Origin: Neglectibacter sp. X58
Lineage (GTDB): Bacteria; Bacillota; Clostridia; Oscillospirales; Acutalibacteraceae
DNA: 64,000 nucleotides
Assembly: GCF_009936035.1 (NCBI RefSeq)
Contig: NZ_QWEO01000011.1
Span: forward strand, 28,133 to 92,132
Direction of reading: 5' to 3'
The notes beneath the pieces were generated by a model that worked only from the letters and a program-made list of their open reading frames with translations, was not told the DNA's origin and made no database searches. Both the position numbers and the translations under genes were made by a program. This document shows positions 16,862 through 25,886 of the stretch, piece after piece; the stretch's first letter is position 1; each line of letters begins with the position of its first letter.

Positions 16862-17547
16862 CTCGCTGCCACCCCCAAATCCCTTAGCCTGCCGTCCGTC
16901 ATGCGCAGCACCCGGTCTGTTGCATCCGCATGGTTCTCATTGTGGGTGATCATAAGGATTGTCTGTCTGTATTTCGCCGACATGGATTTTAAAAGGGTGA
17001 TGACCTCCTGGCTGTTTTTAGAGTCCAGGTTTCCAGTTGGCTCGTCCGCCATGATGATTGCAGGGCGGGCAGCCAGCGCCCTCCCGATTGCCACCCTCTG
17101 CTGCTGGCCTCCGCTTAGCTCACTGGGCAGGTGCTTCCTGCGCTCCTTTAATCCCAGAATCTCCAGCAGCTCCTCCACATACTTCTGGTCCGGCTTCTGG
17201 TAGTCCAGAAGCAAAGGGAATGTAATGTTCTGCTCTACATTCAATTCCGGGATCAGGTTAAAGGACTGGAAGATAAACCCGATATTCTGGCGGCGGAACA
17301 CCGTAAGCTTCTTTTCGGGCATGGAAAAAATGTCCTTCCCATCAATCAGCACTTTCCCGGAGGTCGGGTTATCCAAGGCTCCCACCACATTTAAAAGTGT
17401 GCTTTTTCCGGAACCGGATTCGCCTACGATTGCGATAAATTCCCCTTTGCCCACGGAGAAGGAAACATTGTCAAGTGCCCGGACTTCCGCTTCCCCTTTT
17501 CCATAGGTCTTGCATAGATTTTGTACTTCAAGAATATTCATATTCAT
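16858..17547 (-). CDS. ABC transporter ATP-binding protein (LolD/BceA-like)
   Basis: 229 residues from ATG 17547 (AAAGGCAGG upstream). Walker A GESGSGKST, signature LSGGQQQRVAIGRALAARP, Walker B IIMADEPTGNLDS, switch His MITHNENHA. The Q-rich signature and TGNLD are characteristic of the MacB/LolD/BceA group. Overlaps the FtsX permease gene by 4 bases; follows the kinase gene by 58. Confidence 0.92.
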   Translation of the reverse strand: MNMNILEVQNLCKTYGKGEAEVRALDNVSFSVGKGEFIAIVGESGSGKSTLLNVVGALDNPTSGKVLIDGKDIFSMPEKKLTVFRRQNIGFIFQSFNLIPELNVEQNITFPLLLDYQKPDQKYVEELLEILGLKERRKHLPSELSGGQQQRVAIGRALAARPAIIMADEPTGNLDSKNSQEVITLLKSMSAKYRQTILMITHNENHADATDRVLRMTDGRLRDLGVAAR

Positions 17548-17605
17548 TACCTGCCTTTCGGGCATTATCATACCCGATGGGTCTTACTTTCACATGAATT
17601 CCATC

Positions 17606-18841
17606 TTACTCTTTTGTAAGATGGAAAAAGCTTAAGATAAATCTGCTGCCTTTGCCGACCCTGCTGGTTACGGAAACCGTCCCCTGATGGGCTTCCACAA
17701 TGGATTTTGCAAGCGGGAGCCCCAGGCCGATTCCATGGGTATCCTGGGAAAAACGGCTCCGGTAAAACCGTTTGAAGATATTATGGATATCCTCCTGGTG
17801 GATTCCTGTTCCGTTATCTTCCACCACAATATTTGTAAGAAGGGGCGTCCTCTCCCAGCTGATTACTACTTTCCCACCTCTGCCGGTATGCTCCAGCGCA
17901 TTTTTTACCACATTCCCCAAAGCTTCCGACATCCAAAGGGCATCGCAGTAAAGGAAAACATCGCTGCTCCCGGATAACACAATTTCTTTCGCTTCCTGAG
18001 TGGCAAATGTCTCAAAGCGTTCCGTCACATCCTTAAGGAGCATTTCCATGTTTTCCTCCTCCTTTTCCATCCTGACCGTGCCTGCGTCCAGCCTGGCTAT
18101 TTTTAAGAGCGTATAAACCACATCCTCCACCCGGCGTATTTCCCGCAGGGATTTCTGGCTGAATGCAAGGATGGCCTCCCTGTCCGTTCCCTCCTGCGCC
18201 ATAATCTCATCATACATCTTTAGCGCTGCCAGGGGCGTCTTTAACTGGTGGGAAACATCTGAGATCATATCCTGCAGAAATTCGCGCGTCTGTTTTTCAT
18301 GTTCTGCCTGGGCAGAGAGGATAGCGGCAAGCTCATTGATCCTGTGGAACAGGCTGTACCAGTCCCCGGTTTCCTCGCTGTCGATCCTCTGTCCCGTATC
18401 CCCTGAAAGGAACCGGGTGATTACAGCATCTGCCTTTGCTATTGCTTTGTTTTGTTTCCGGATGTAAATCCAGACTGTCAGAAAAACGGCCAAAAAAACG
18501 CAAAAAAACATACCTCCGAACCAGGCGGCAGTATGCTTTCGGTAAGCATATACGGCAGGAATCAGTCTGGGATCTGCATTTCCATGGTAGCCCGCTTCCT
18601 TAAGGATCCGCCTTCCGGCCTCCAGGTCAGAGTCCGTTTTCTCTTTCGTAAACACGGCTGCCACATTTGTGTCCGGATGGTTGACCAGATACCCTGCCGT
18701 CCCATAATCATGCTCCACCATTGTTTTCTGGTAATCATTCGTCATATAGGATAAAAGGACCGTGAAACCTGCTGCCGCAGCCAGCCAGATAGCAAGCAGG
18801 CAGCACAGCATCCTCCTTATTTCTTTTCCCATTGTTTTCAT
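17606..18841 (-). CDS. Sensor histidine kinase
   Basis: 411 residues. Membrane segments near 12-32 and 106-127 flank a short extracellular loop of about 70 residues. H198 lies in VSHQLKTPLAALKMY; ATPase motifs are NVVKNALEHT, VEDNGTGI and GIGLGLPLAK. Six bases separate it from the response regulator gene. The small sensor loop and the adjoining LolD-type ABC transporter fit a peptide-antibiotic detection module. An 11-bp inverted repeat (17599-17609 with 17616-17626) spans its stop codon. Confidence 0.92.
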   Translation of the reverse strand: MKTMGKEIRRMLCCLLAIWLAAAAGFTVLLSYMTNDYQKTMVEHDYGTAGYLVNHPDTNVAAVFTKEKTDSDLEAGRRILKEAGYHGNADPRLIPAVYAYRKHTAAWFGGMFFCVFLAVFLTVWIYIRKQNKAIAKADAVITRFLSGDTGQRIDSEETGDWYSLFHRINELAAILSAQAEHEKQTREFLQDMISDVSHQLKTPLAALKMYDEIMAQEGTDREAILAFSQKSLREIRRVEDVVYTLLKIARLDAGTVRMEKEEENMEMLLKDVTERFETFATQEAKEIVLSGSSDVFLYCDALWMSEALGNVVKNALEHTGRGGKVVISWERTPLLTNIVVEDNGTGIHQEDIHNIFKRFYRSRFSQDTHGIGLGLPLAKSIVEAHQGTVSVTSRVGKGSRFILSFFHLTKE

Positions 18842-18847
18842 CTTCCA

Positions 18848-19540
18848 TCACTCCCCGGCCCATTTATAGCCAAACCCAATTTCCGTCAGAAGCTTTGTGG
18901 GGGAATTCGGGTCATCTTCAATCTTCCTCCTCAGCCTGCGTATATAGACGGAAAGGGTATTGTCATCCACATAGCTGCCGTTCCCATCCCAAAGGCGGTC
19001 TAAGATCAGTTCCCTTGGCAGGATGCGGCCTGGATTCTTCAAAAACAGGCAGAGCAGCTTATATTCCACCAATGTTAAAGGGATCTCCGTTTCCCCTTTC
19101 CAGCAGATCCGCTCAGACAGGTCAATCTGGATCCCATCGGATTCCAGAATCGTATCACTCTTATGAAATTGCTGCCCCGAACGGCGCAGCAATGCGTTGA
19201 TCCTTGAAAGGACCTCCCCCAATTTAAAGGGTTTGGTAATGTAATCATCCCCGCCCATGTCCAGCCCTTTTACAATGCTGATTTCTTCATCCGAAGCTGT
19301 CAGGAATATAATCGGGACAGCAGAGGTCTTTCTTACTTCCTTACAGATATCAAAGCCTGTCCCGTCCGGCAACGTGACATCCAGCAACAAAAGGTCATAC
19401 CGGCCTGCCCGGAAGAATTGATATGCTTCCATTACAGTACGGGCATTATCTACCAGAAAACCATTTTTCTCAAGTGTATATTTCAGGCCTTCAATCAGGC
19501 TTAAATCATCTTCTACATATAATATCTTTTTTTCATTCAT
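18848..19540 (-). CDS. OmpR-family response regulator
   Basis: 230 residues. Acidic pocket E10-D11-D12, phospho-acceptor D54 (LLLLDVTLPDG), Lys in DDYITKPF. C-terminal winged helix with NTLSVYIRRLRRKIEDDP and GFGYKW. Follows a permease gene by 10 bases and precedes its kinase by 6, in one leftward operon with two ABC transporters. Confidence 0.93.
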   Translation of the reverse strand: MNEKKILYVEDDLSLIEGLKYTLEKNGFLVDNARTVMEAYQFFRAGRYDLLLLDVTLPDGTGFDICKEVRKTSAVPIIFLTASDEEISIVKGLDMGGDDYITKPFKLGEVLSRINALLRRSGQQFHKSDTILESDGIQIDLSERICWKGETEIPLTLVEYKLLCLFLKNPGRILPRELILDRLWDGNGSYVDDNTLSVYIRRLRRKIEDDPNSPTKLLTEIGFGYKWAGE

Positions 19541-19550
19541 TTTTTATCCA

Positions 19551-20771
19551 TCACTCAGGATGCCTCCGACATATAAAAAGTAAAATTGCAATTTCCACAG
19601 CCAACAGAGCCAGCAGGACATACAGCAGTACCGGCCAGGCCGAGGCAGCTCCTGCAAGCAGCAGCATTACCACCGGAACCACATATTTCCGGGGATGATG
19701 CCACAGGTCGCTTTCAATCTTCCAGCCACGGATGGGATAAAACCATTCCATGAGCACAGACGGCACTGCACTCTGCAGGGCAAAGAAAACAGCCCCGGCA
19801 ATCATGGGAACAGTGACACCGCCGTTTTGTATCTGCCAGCTACAGAGGAATATCACATCTGCAGCCATATTACAGGAAAAGATAAACAGACAGTATGGGA
19901 TGCAAAAGTGTCGTTTCTGTCCAGGCAGGAAACGGACTGCCTGCTCCAGGTCACGGTCGCAGGACAGCAGGATACAAATAGGGGTATTTAAGGATAGAAT
20001 CGCAAACCCCACCGGGACAACAAACAGCCCAGCCATTTCTCTTAAAAAATACGGCATTACAATGGCTACGCACCACATCACAGCGGTATTGACCAGATAA
20101 TTCCTGTGGCAGCTCAGATACCGGAAAAAGTACCGCCACAGGGAAGCTTTCCTCCTCTGCCGGATCGCATGGTGTTTCTCACTCTCCCCCTGATAAAAAG
20201 CGTAGACCTCTGCCTTCCATAAAATCAGAATAGCAATGAAACTATTCGCAAGCAGCAACAGTCCAAACCATGTCCTACTTCCGCAAAATATAATTACGGA
20301 TACTATGGCAGCAGCCCAGAGCCCGCCCACATACCAGTATTTTCTCTGGGAATAGGCTGCGGCGGCCATAAGGACCGCATGAAGCATACTGATGACCATT
20401 CCTATCATCTCTATGGGTTTCCATGCAGAAACGGCCAACAGAACCGCCAGAAGCAGCCCTGTCTTTGTAAGAACCGTATAGCATCCCAACGCCGCCACAT
20501 AGGGGAAGACAAACTTTTGGGGCTGATGCGGCAGCATCAGCATATGTTTCAGTTCCACAGCGTTATCTTTGGAAAAAAGGGCCTGCCACATTACGCCGGC
20601 TGTAAAGGCGCTTATCATCAGGATTCGTACAGATGCCGCAATCTGCACCTGAAAGCCTGCGATATACAGCCCCCAAAATATGATCACATCAATCAAAAGC
20701 GTCCGTGAGAGCCGTTCATATTTTGCCCCAAACAGTTTTTTGGCAAAGGCTTTACCTGTCATTTTCATCAT
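19551..20771 (-). CDS. Multi-pass membrane protein, probable ABC permease
   Basis: 406 residues from ATG 20771, chosen for GGGAGG upstream. About ten hydrophobic segments (first near 25-65, last near 350-400) with short loops and a basic central loop (GESEKHHAIRQRRKASLWRYF). It overlaps the preceding ATPase gene by 20 bases, so the two are translationally coupled and probably form one transporter. No closer family recognised. Confidence 0.72.
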   Translation of the reverse strand: MMKMTGKAFAKKLFGAKYERLSRTLLIDVIIFWGLYIAGFQVQIAASVRILMISAFTAGVMWQALFSKDNAVELKHMLMLPHQPQKFVFPYVAALGCYTVLTKTGLLLAVLLAVSAWKPIEMIGMVISMLHAVLMAAAAYSQRKYWYVGGLWAAAIVSVIIFCGSRTWFGLLLLANSFIAILILWKAEVYAFYQGESEKHHAIRQRRKASLWRYFFRYLSCHRNYLVNTAVMWCVAIVMPYFLREMAGLFVVPVGFAILSLNTPICILLSCDRDLEQAVRFLPGQKRHFCIPYCLFIFSCNMAADVIFLCSWQIQNGGVTVPMIAGAVFFALQSAVPSVLMEWFYPIRGWKIESDLWHHPRKYVVPVVMLLLAGAASAWPVLLYVLLALLAVEIAILLFICRRHPE

Positions 20772-21459
20772 GCAGTGCCTCCCGGATATCTGCGGCATTG
20801 ATCTGCCCGCCTTCAAAAGTCTGCCGGATCTTACCATCTTCTAGGACAAAAACCCGGTCAGAGGTCAGCGTAATGCTCTCCAGGATATGGGAAGAAAACA
20901 GCACAGTCCCATACTCTTTATAGCCCAAAATCTGCTGGTACAGATATTCCGTGCTCTGGAAATCCAGACCGTTGACCGGCTCATCCAGGAAGAGCAGTCT
21001 GGGTTTCAGGGCAAAAGCCGTAATCAGAAATGCTTTTTTCCGGTTCCCGGTTGACAGCTCCCGTAACAGGGTATCTGTATATTCTTCAAAGTGAAAGCCC
21101 TGTACCAGCTCCGACACATCCGGAACCTCTTTCCCATAGACGGCACATACATAGGCCAGGTATTCCCGGAAAGTAAAATACGAAAAAGAATTGTCCTCGG
21201 CAAACACCGTATAGCGGCAAAGCTTAAAATCCTGCTTCCGGAAATCCACAGGAGCGCCGCCAAAGCAGATACCGTCTGAACGGAACGTAGGGAGCAGGCC
21301 GGAAATCACTTTCAGAAATGTGGTTTTCCCGGCCCCGTTCAGCCCGATCAGGCCTGCCACTTCATGCTCCGCCAGCGAAAAAGAAAACCCTGAAAGTATC
21401 CTTTTCTCTTCACTGTACCACGCACTTAAATTTTGAACCGTCAGGAGCGTTTCTCCCAT
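20752..21459 (-). CDS. ABC transporter ATP-binding protein with atypical signature
   Basis: 235 residues from ATG 21459, immediately after GGGGGGAGG. Walker A GLNGAGKTTF, Walker B LLFLDEPVNGLD, switch His SSHILESI. The signature reads LSTGNRKKAFL, replacing the usual LSGGxxxR, a variant found in some drug and heme exporters. Starts one base after the stop of a small membrane protein gene and overlaps the permease gene. Confidence 0.88.
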   Translation of the reverse strand: MGETLLTVQNLSAWYSEEKRILSGFSFSLAEHEVAGLIGLNGAGKTTFLKVISGLLPTFRSDGICFGGAPVDFRKQDFKLCRYTVFAEDNSFSYFTFREYLAYVCAVYGKEVPDVSELVQGFHFEEYTDTLLRELSTGNRKKAFLITAFALKPRLLFLDEPVNGLDFQSTEYLYQQILGYKEYGTVLFSSHILESITLTSDRVFVLEDGKIRQTFEGGQINAADIREALHDENDR

Positions 21460-21460
21460 C

Positions 21461-21637
21461 TTACCTCCCCCCTTTGCCATCCTTCTCTTTTTTCCATGTC
21501 GCATAGGCGGAGTACAGGAATACACCTGCCAATACCAGATAAATCACCATCATTGGGAAGTTGCCAGATACCCCGCATACAATGGCTGCAATCAGCCAGA
21601 TTAAACCAATGATTCCACGAATATAAATATGCCGCAT
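21461..21637 (-). CDS. Small two-segment membrane protein, 58 aa
   Basis: Starts MRHIYIRGIIGLIWLIAAIVCG after GAAGGAGG; the ATG at 21655 overlaps that site and is rejected. Two hydrophobic segments (about 7-24 and 28-46) and a basic tail (WKKEKDGKGGR). Between an anchored protein and an ATPase gene in the same operon; probably an accessory transporter subunit. Confidence 0.7.
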   Translation of the reverse strand: MRHIYIRGIIGLIWLIAAIVCGVSGNFPMMVIYLVLAGVFLYSAYATWKKEKDGKGGR

Positions 21638-21658
21638 TGTTTTTCCCTCCTTCATTGC

Positions 21659-22435
21659 TTACGGTTCGTAATTTATATAGGAAATATATTTATCTATCAA
21701 ATCATAATCCTCTTTTGAGATCGTATATACTCCATTGTTCGTCTGCTCAATAAAATATTTCCCCTCATCTTCATATAGAAATAGTCTGCCTATCATATTT
21801 CCTTCACTGGTAAAGTCTACATTGATAATGTTTTCCACATGGACGGGTGTACCTATTTCGCCGCTCTTTGTAGTAGGTTTTGTATCTTCTAAAATACCCA
21901 GAATCCCTGCCATATCATCTTTGCCGTTTATCACGATGGGCATGTCAGAATTTTTTTTGAGAGTGAGGCTGTCTACTGCCCCTGCGTCTGGCAACTCAAG
22001 TTCATATGTATTTAATTCTTTAGCCTCTATAAAATCGGGGATGACTGGTTTCCCTTTTCCCTCGAATTTCACATTATAAAACTTGTCTGTTTTTTCATCG
22101 TAAAGCAATGCATACTCAAAATTACAGATTGGCAGATCCTGTTCTTCTGCTGTTAATGTCTCATCCATTTGACCGGGCCGGACAGTATACGCATCGGAAG
22201 AAACCCCAAAAACCGTATATTCAGGCGCATATGTCGTCATCAGCATTTGTACGTCCGAAATTTTCAAAGAATATGCCTCATCATCTTTTATGTTCATATC
22301 CGTATAATGGGATACTGCTTCGTTTAAGCGATCCACAGGCATTTGCTCCGCAGGCTTATTTTTTGCCAAAAGCCAAATACATACGGTTCCAATCAATACG
22401 ATACTTGTTATAATTAAGAACAATTTCTTTTTCAT
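21659..22435 (-). CDS. Membrane-anchored extracytoplasmic protein of unknown function
   Basis: 258 residues with AAGGAG upstream. An N-terminal anchor (about 5-24) has no clear lipobox. It is followed by an acidic, beta-rich soluble domain (PVHVENIINVDFTSEGNMIGRLFLYEDEGKYF near the end). Likely first gene of the leftward two-transporter operon. The last third looks like a DUF5301-type domain from memory, which I cannot confirm. Possible sensor-assist or immunity role. Confidence 0.7.
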   Translation of the reverse strand: MKKKLFLIITSIVLIGTVCIWLLAKNKPAEQMPVDRLNEAVSHYTDMNIKDDEAYSLKISDVQMLMTTYAPEYTVFGVSSDAYTVRPGQMDETLTAEEQDLPICNFEYALLYDEKTDKFYNVKFEGKGKPVIPDFIEAKELNTYELELPDAGAVDSLTLKKNSDMPIVINGKDDMAGILGILEDTKPTTKSGEIGTPVHVENIINVDFTSEGNMIGRLFLYEDEGKYFIEQTNNGVYTISKEDYDLIDKYISYINYEP

Positions 22436-22475
22436 AAGCAGTTCTCCTTAAATTTATTGACATCTCTTTGCTTCT

Positions 22476-23018
22476 CTATATATACTGCCGCTGTCTCCAT
22501 ACATATGCTTCTTTCAGCAGGCATTCTATGCATTCCTGCTTGCCTTCCGTATAGCTTCTTCGGTCATCTGGAAATTGTAATGCCAGTTTTTTCTTACAGG
22601 CATCGTATTGCATGGCCTTATCAGGATGGAAATTCAGGTAATCCCGAAAATTGATATAGTTCTTCCATTCTGGCCCATTCCATTTGACTGCATGGATATG
22701 ATGTGTGCGCGTATCTTTTTCAAAATCACCCATTACAAATAGTATTTGCCCGGCAACATCTTCTCCGCGAAAAACAAAACCGTGTTCTTCCAACAGTTTC
22801 CTATAAGGTGAAATATCATTCAGATTACGGAGGCCAATCACAATGTCAATAATTGGTTTTGCATAAATGGAAGCAATCGCAGTGCTTCCGACATGCTGGA
22901 TATCAACAGCAGCATTTCCGAAAAGCTGCTTCAATTCCATAATTACGTTTTCAGCATTTTTACCCCATTCCTCTTGATGGGATAAAAGCTCCACGCTTCC
23001 TCTTTTTAATCCTATCAT
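22476..23018 (-). CDS. GrpB family (UPF0157) protein
   Basis: 180 residues, GGGGGAAG upstream. Family motifs: VDIQHVGSTAI, KPIIDIVIGL, HHIHAVKWNGPEW, FRDYLNFHPDKAMQYDACKK. The fold is a nucleotidyltransferase-like domain; some members are linked to aminoglycoside or CoA metabolism but the function is not established. First of a run of resistance-like genes on this strand. Confidence 0.88.
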   Translation of the reverse strand: MIGLKRGSVELLSHQEEWGKNAENVIMELKQLFGNAAVDIQHVGSTAIASIYAKPIIDIVIGLRNLNDISPYRKLLEEHGFVFRGEDVAGQILFVMGDFEKDTRTHHIHAVKWNGPEWKNYINFRDYLNFHPDKAMQYDACKKKLALQFPDDRRSYTEGKQECIECLLKEAYVWRQRQYI

Positions 23019-23068
23019 TCTTCCCCCAGGCAGCTTGCAGCTCTGCCGTATCCGTTGTACCAGTATGG

Positions 23069-23587
23069 CTATTCCGACAGGGCGATCCTGTAAATATCCG
23101 CCTGTTCTCCATCAATTTCAAAGCTGCGCTCATAGACTCCGCCATTCCGGATGATTGTTTTAACCGAAGGTTCATTCTTCCTTTCCACAGAAAGATACAG
23201 TTCGTTCATCCCCACCTTTTTGGCAACCTCTAATAATTGCCGCAGCATTTCCGTAGCAAAACCTTTTCGTCTCTCTGACGGACGGACACTGTAACCGCAA
23301 TGGCCGAGGTCCTTTAGGAAATCGTTCAGTTCATGCCTCAAATCAATGATTCCCACAATTCTATCCTAGTCATCAATGGCAAAGAATGTGTCTGTTATGA
23401 CCCAATTCGGATTCACCGTTTCCTCTTTCGTGTTTGCGTCTATGGATCTGCACCATTCTATATAATCCTCTGTTTTATCAAATAATTCACTTCCGTTAAT
23501 GACGGATTCTCCATGCTCAAAAAATTCCTGTCTGAATTTGATTGCCTGTTCTTTCCGTTCTTCTGATGGTCTGACTAATTGAATCAT
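23069..23587 (-). pseudogene. GNAT acetyltransferase interrupted by one in-frame amber codon
   Basis: Two open stretches (23366-23587, 73 residues; 23069-23356) are in the same frame, separated only by TAG at 23366-23368. Reading through gives TDTFFAIDD-stop-DRIVGIIDLRHELNDF, exactly the expected course of a GNAT beta sheet. SVRPSERRKGFATEML is then the acetyl-CoA loop and RNGGVYERSF the C-terminal part. No frameshift is needed; a single change such as GAG to TAG explains it. AAAGGAG before ATG 23587 is intact. Either a recent loss of function or a read-through product. Confidence 0.82.
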
Positions 23588-23590
23588 TTT

Positions 23591-24346
23591 TCACACTCCT
23601 TTATCTGCTAAGATTTTATCAAATTTCTTTTCCGACAGGATTTCATGGGTCACAAGCTGCCCGTCATAGAAAAGGGAAAAGGTTGTAAAGGGCGAAGGGG
23701 CATTCTGCGCATCCTCTCTGGTCTGGATATGTACGGACCGAAACACTGCATTCCTGGCCTTTGCCATCTCCTCCAGTATCGGTACATACTTTGCCGTAAA
23801 AGGGCATTGGTTTGTGTAATACAGCACAAATCCCCCCGTCATATCTTCATGCCTGCCCACGCTGTCCCGGAAACGGGGAAGGGAAGAGTCCTCCTCAAAG
23901 GGCAGATACATCAGCCCAAAATAAGGCTCCGCCGTATCCGCTGTCTGAAATCCCTTATATTCCATATACTTTGGGTCAGAGAGGAATCCCATTTTCTTTT
24001 TGGAGGATAGGACCACAAGACCCTTTTTCCCTTTCGCCTTACTGTCGCGAGTACACGCATCCAGCAGGAGGTTCGAGTATCCATGCCCCTTGAACTGCCC
24101 GGATACCCACAGACAGTCAATGTACATGTAACCCTCCGCCTCGACGGGTGCCCATGCGTATTCCGCAGGGATATACTCAATGAAGCATTTCCCCCGGACA
24201 TTACCTTTCAAGAATACAAGCCCTTCGTCCAGCCTGTCTTTCAACCAGTTCTTTTTGGACATGACCTGAATATCCTTGTTATTGGAGATCGCACAGCAGA
24301 TGTGCTCCTGATCAATATTTTCATGTGTCAGTTTTACAAGTTCCAT
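23591..24346 (-). CDS. GNAT acetyltransferase with C-terminal YoaP-like domain
   Basis: 251 residues, GGAGG upstream. Residues about 1-150 are a GNAT domain (YIDCLWVSGQFKGHGYSNLL is the acetyl-CoA binding loop). The tail after GRHEDMTGGFVLYYTNQCPFTAKYVPIL resembles the thioredoxin-like YoaP domain, with a CPFT motif at the position of a redox or binding Cys. Substrate unknown. Its stop lies 3 bases before the start of the interrupted GNAT gene, which uses a ribosome binding site inside this one. Confidence 0.87.
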   Translation of the reverse strand: MELVKLTHENIDQEHICCAISNNKDIQVMSKKNWLKDRLDEGLVFLKGNVRGKCFIEYIPAEYAWAPVEAEGYMYIDCLWVSGQFKGHGYSNLLLDACTRDSKAKGKKGLVVLSSKKKMGFLSDPKYMEYKGFQTADTAEPYFGLMYLPFEEDSSLPRFRDSVGRHEDMTGGFVLYYTNQCPFTAKYVPILEEMAKARNAVFRSVHIQTREDAQNAPSPFTTFSLFYDGQLVTHEILSEKKFDKILADKGV

Positions 24347-24370
24347 ATTCTATTGCCTCCTTCTTAGCTT

Positions 24371-24420
24371 TATTAAATTTCCCAAAAAATCCTGATTTCT
24401 TTTTATATGTGACTTCTCGA
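24371..24420 (-). repeat. Cassette-boundary-like repeat, copy h
   Basis: Upstream of the YoaP-GNAT gene. Reverse-strand core AAATCAGGATTT, a mini-hairpin AAATC-AG-GATTT, followed by TTTGGGAAATTT. It aligns with segments before three or four other genes of this array. Confidence 0.45.
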
Positions 24421-24431
24421 CAAATGAGAAT

Positions 24432-24890
24432 TTAACGCACTCTCTCAGTATTTGTAATATTAAATCCGACTTTTTCGTATAGTTTTAAAGCTTTTTCATT
24501 CCATTTAGCAACATGTAACAAAATAGGCCCATTGCTAATTTGGCGAATATGGTTCATTCCCCATAATAAAAGCTGTTTTCCATATCCTTTATTTTGATAT
24601 TTCTTATTAACTATCAAATCGTCTATCTCACTTCCATAACATGCGACAGAACCAATAATTTCTTCCCCGCTTACAAGTAAAAAAATATCTTTACTTTTTT
24701 CACGGACTTGTTCATAATCACTCAAAAAATTGTATGGCTTAATATCAAGTGATTTTCGCATTTCATAAAAGCATGCATTATATATTTTCATGTATTGTTG
24801 AAAGGACTTTTGCTCAAAAGGAATACACGAAATACTATTTTCCCCGATACCGTCTTTTACATATTTCATTTCATATACCATTATTTCCAT
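24432..24890 (-). CDS. GNAT-family N-acetyltransferase
   Basis: 152 residues. Acetyl-CoA loop region IDDLIVNKKYQNKGYGKQLLLWGMNHI, C-terminal WNEKALKLYEKVGFNITNTER, both canonical for GNAT enzymes. GGGGAAG upstream of ATG 24890. Acceptor molecule unknown. Preceded by a relic of another gene and by a cassette-boundary-like repeat. Confidence 0.9.
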   Translation of the reverse strand: MEIMVYEMKYVKDGIGENSISCIPFEQKSFQQYMKIYNACFYEMRKSLDIKPYNFLSDYEQVREKSKDIFLLVSGEEIIGSVACYGSEIDDLIVNKKYQNKGYGKQLLLWGMNHIRQISNGPILLHVAKWNEKALKLYEKVGFNITNTERVR

Positions 24891-24930
24891 ACTGCAATCT
24901 TCCCCACAAATCCCGATTTCTCCACGAGTG
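24891..24930 (-). repeat. Cassette-boundary-like repeat, copy g
   Basis: Reverse-strand core AAATCGGGATTT (mini-hairpin AAATC-GG-GATTT), then GTGGGGAAGATTGC just before the GNAT start. Aligns with copies at 24371-24420, 26917-26962 and 27837-27890. Confidence 0.5.
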
Positions 24931-24934
24931 CGTT

Positions 24935-25074
24935 TTATTTGCTATTTTTAACCCATGTGCCGACTTCCGATGATTTTATCATGCCAAGATGTTTGTAGAA
25001 ATCCTGATCCAAAAGCACGATTGCCCTTTTTGCACCTTATACAGCCCTCCAATCAGCACCATTCTCTTTTTCAT
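24935..25074 (-). pseudogene. Frameshifted gene relic, possibly GNAT C-terminus
   Basis: From ATG 25074 the reading MKKRMVLIGGLYK runs into a stop. A shifted frame from about 25030 continues VLLDQDFYKHLGMIKSSEVG and ends at 24935. FYKHLGMIKSS resembles the FYxxLGF segment near the end of GNAT enzymes. Too short to be functional. Confidence 0.4.
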
Positions 25075-25099
25075 ATGCAGCTCCCTGACAAGTAGGAAG

Positions 25100-25852
25100 T
25101 TACCAAGTGAAAAATTTTTCGCCTGATTTTTTATACAATAAAGTACCAACAAAAATTATGGTCGCTAATACAACAATGTTATATTGTATTGGCGCTAAAT
25201 AACAGATATTAAAAGCTGCGTGCATAATGGCAATCAGCAATATATTTCTGCATTGATAATAGGTTATTCCCAAAACAACGGAAACAAGTAATGTCCATAT
25301 ACAAAAACAAACAATATGTTCCATGCCCAATGAATTTCTGATTATCCACATTGGTATATGCCACACTGCCCAAACGGCGCCAACAAAAAGAACACTTTTG
25401 ATTTTCTTAAAAGGAAGTTGTTCCAGCAGAAATCCTCTCCATGCTATTTCTTCAACAAACGCTGTTATCAGCAGGTATATACAGCTTGTTAACAGGGATA
25501 TTACTGTCGAATATGTATTTTTAAATACGTCAGTTTTCACGATGAACGAATAGCAATAAGAACCAAATATACCTACCGCCATACTTATAATCCCTGTTAA
25601 AATATATTTGATTGTTATTTTCCCTGAAAACATTTGCGTAAAGTACACCTTGATGTTCTTCTCGCAAATCAGCAGAAAAATAGCCGCCATAGCAGGAATA
25701 CACACATATAAGTATTTTAAGTACAATAATCCATTGGGAATGATAATTCCGTTTTGTTCCAGCAATGTAGGTACATAGCATATAAACGATAAAACATATA
25801 CGGCAGAAACCCATAACGTGAGTTTCAACTTATTTGTGTATCTCGCCATCAT
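25100..25852 (-). CDS. CPBP-family intramembrane metalloprotease (CAAX-like)
   Basis: 250 residues from ATG 25852, where AAGGAG lies upstream; the open frame extends to 25945 but without a ribosome binding site. Eight or so hydrophobic segments. Catalytic motifs EEIAWRGFLLEQL, VWAVWHIPMW and MHAAFNI (the last two supply the His and His/Asn ligands). In Gram-positive bacteria such proteases often confer bacteriocin immunity or process peptides. A second member lies at 26988-27836. Confidence 0.88.
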   Translation of the reverse strand: MMARYTNKLKLTLWVSAVYVLSFICYVPTLLEQNGIIIPNGLLYLKYLYVCIPAMAAIFLLICEKNIKVYFTQMFSGKITIKYILTGIISMAVGIFGSYCYSFIVKTDVFKNTYSTVISLLTSCIYLLITAFVEEIAWRGFLLEQLPFKKIKSVLFVGAVWAVWHIPMWIIRNSLGMEHIVCFCIWTLLVSVVLGITYYQCRNILLIAIMHAAFNICYLAPIQYNIVVLATIIFVGTLLYKKSGEKFFTW

Positions 25853-25886
25853 AATTTCTCCTTGCAGTGCGAAAATCTTGCAGAAA

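Noticed and set aside
17599..17626. Hairpin across the kinase stop codon as operon terminator
   Set aside because: No T-run follows on the reverse strand and the ATPase gene lies 58 bases further in the same operon.
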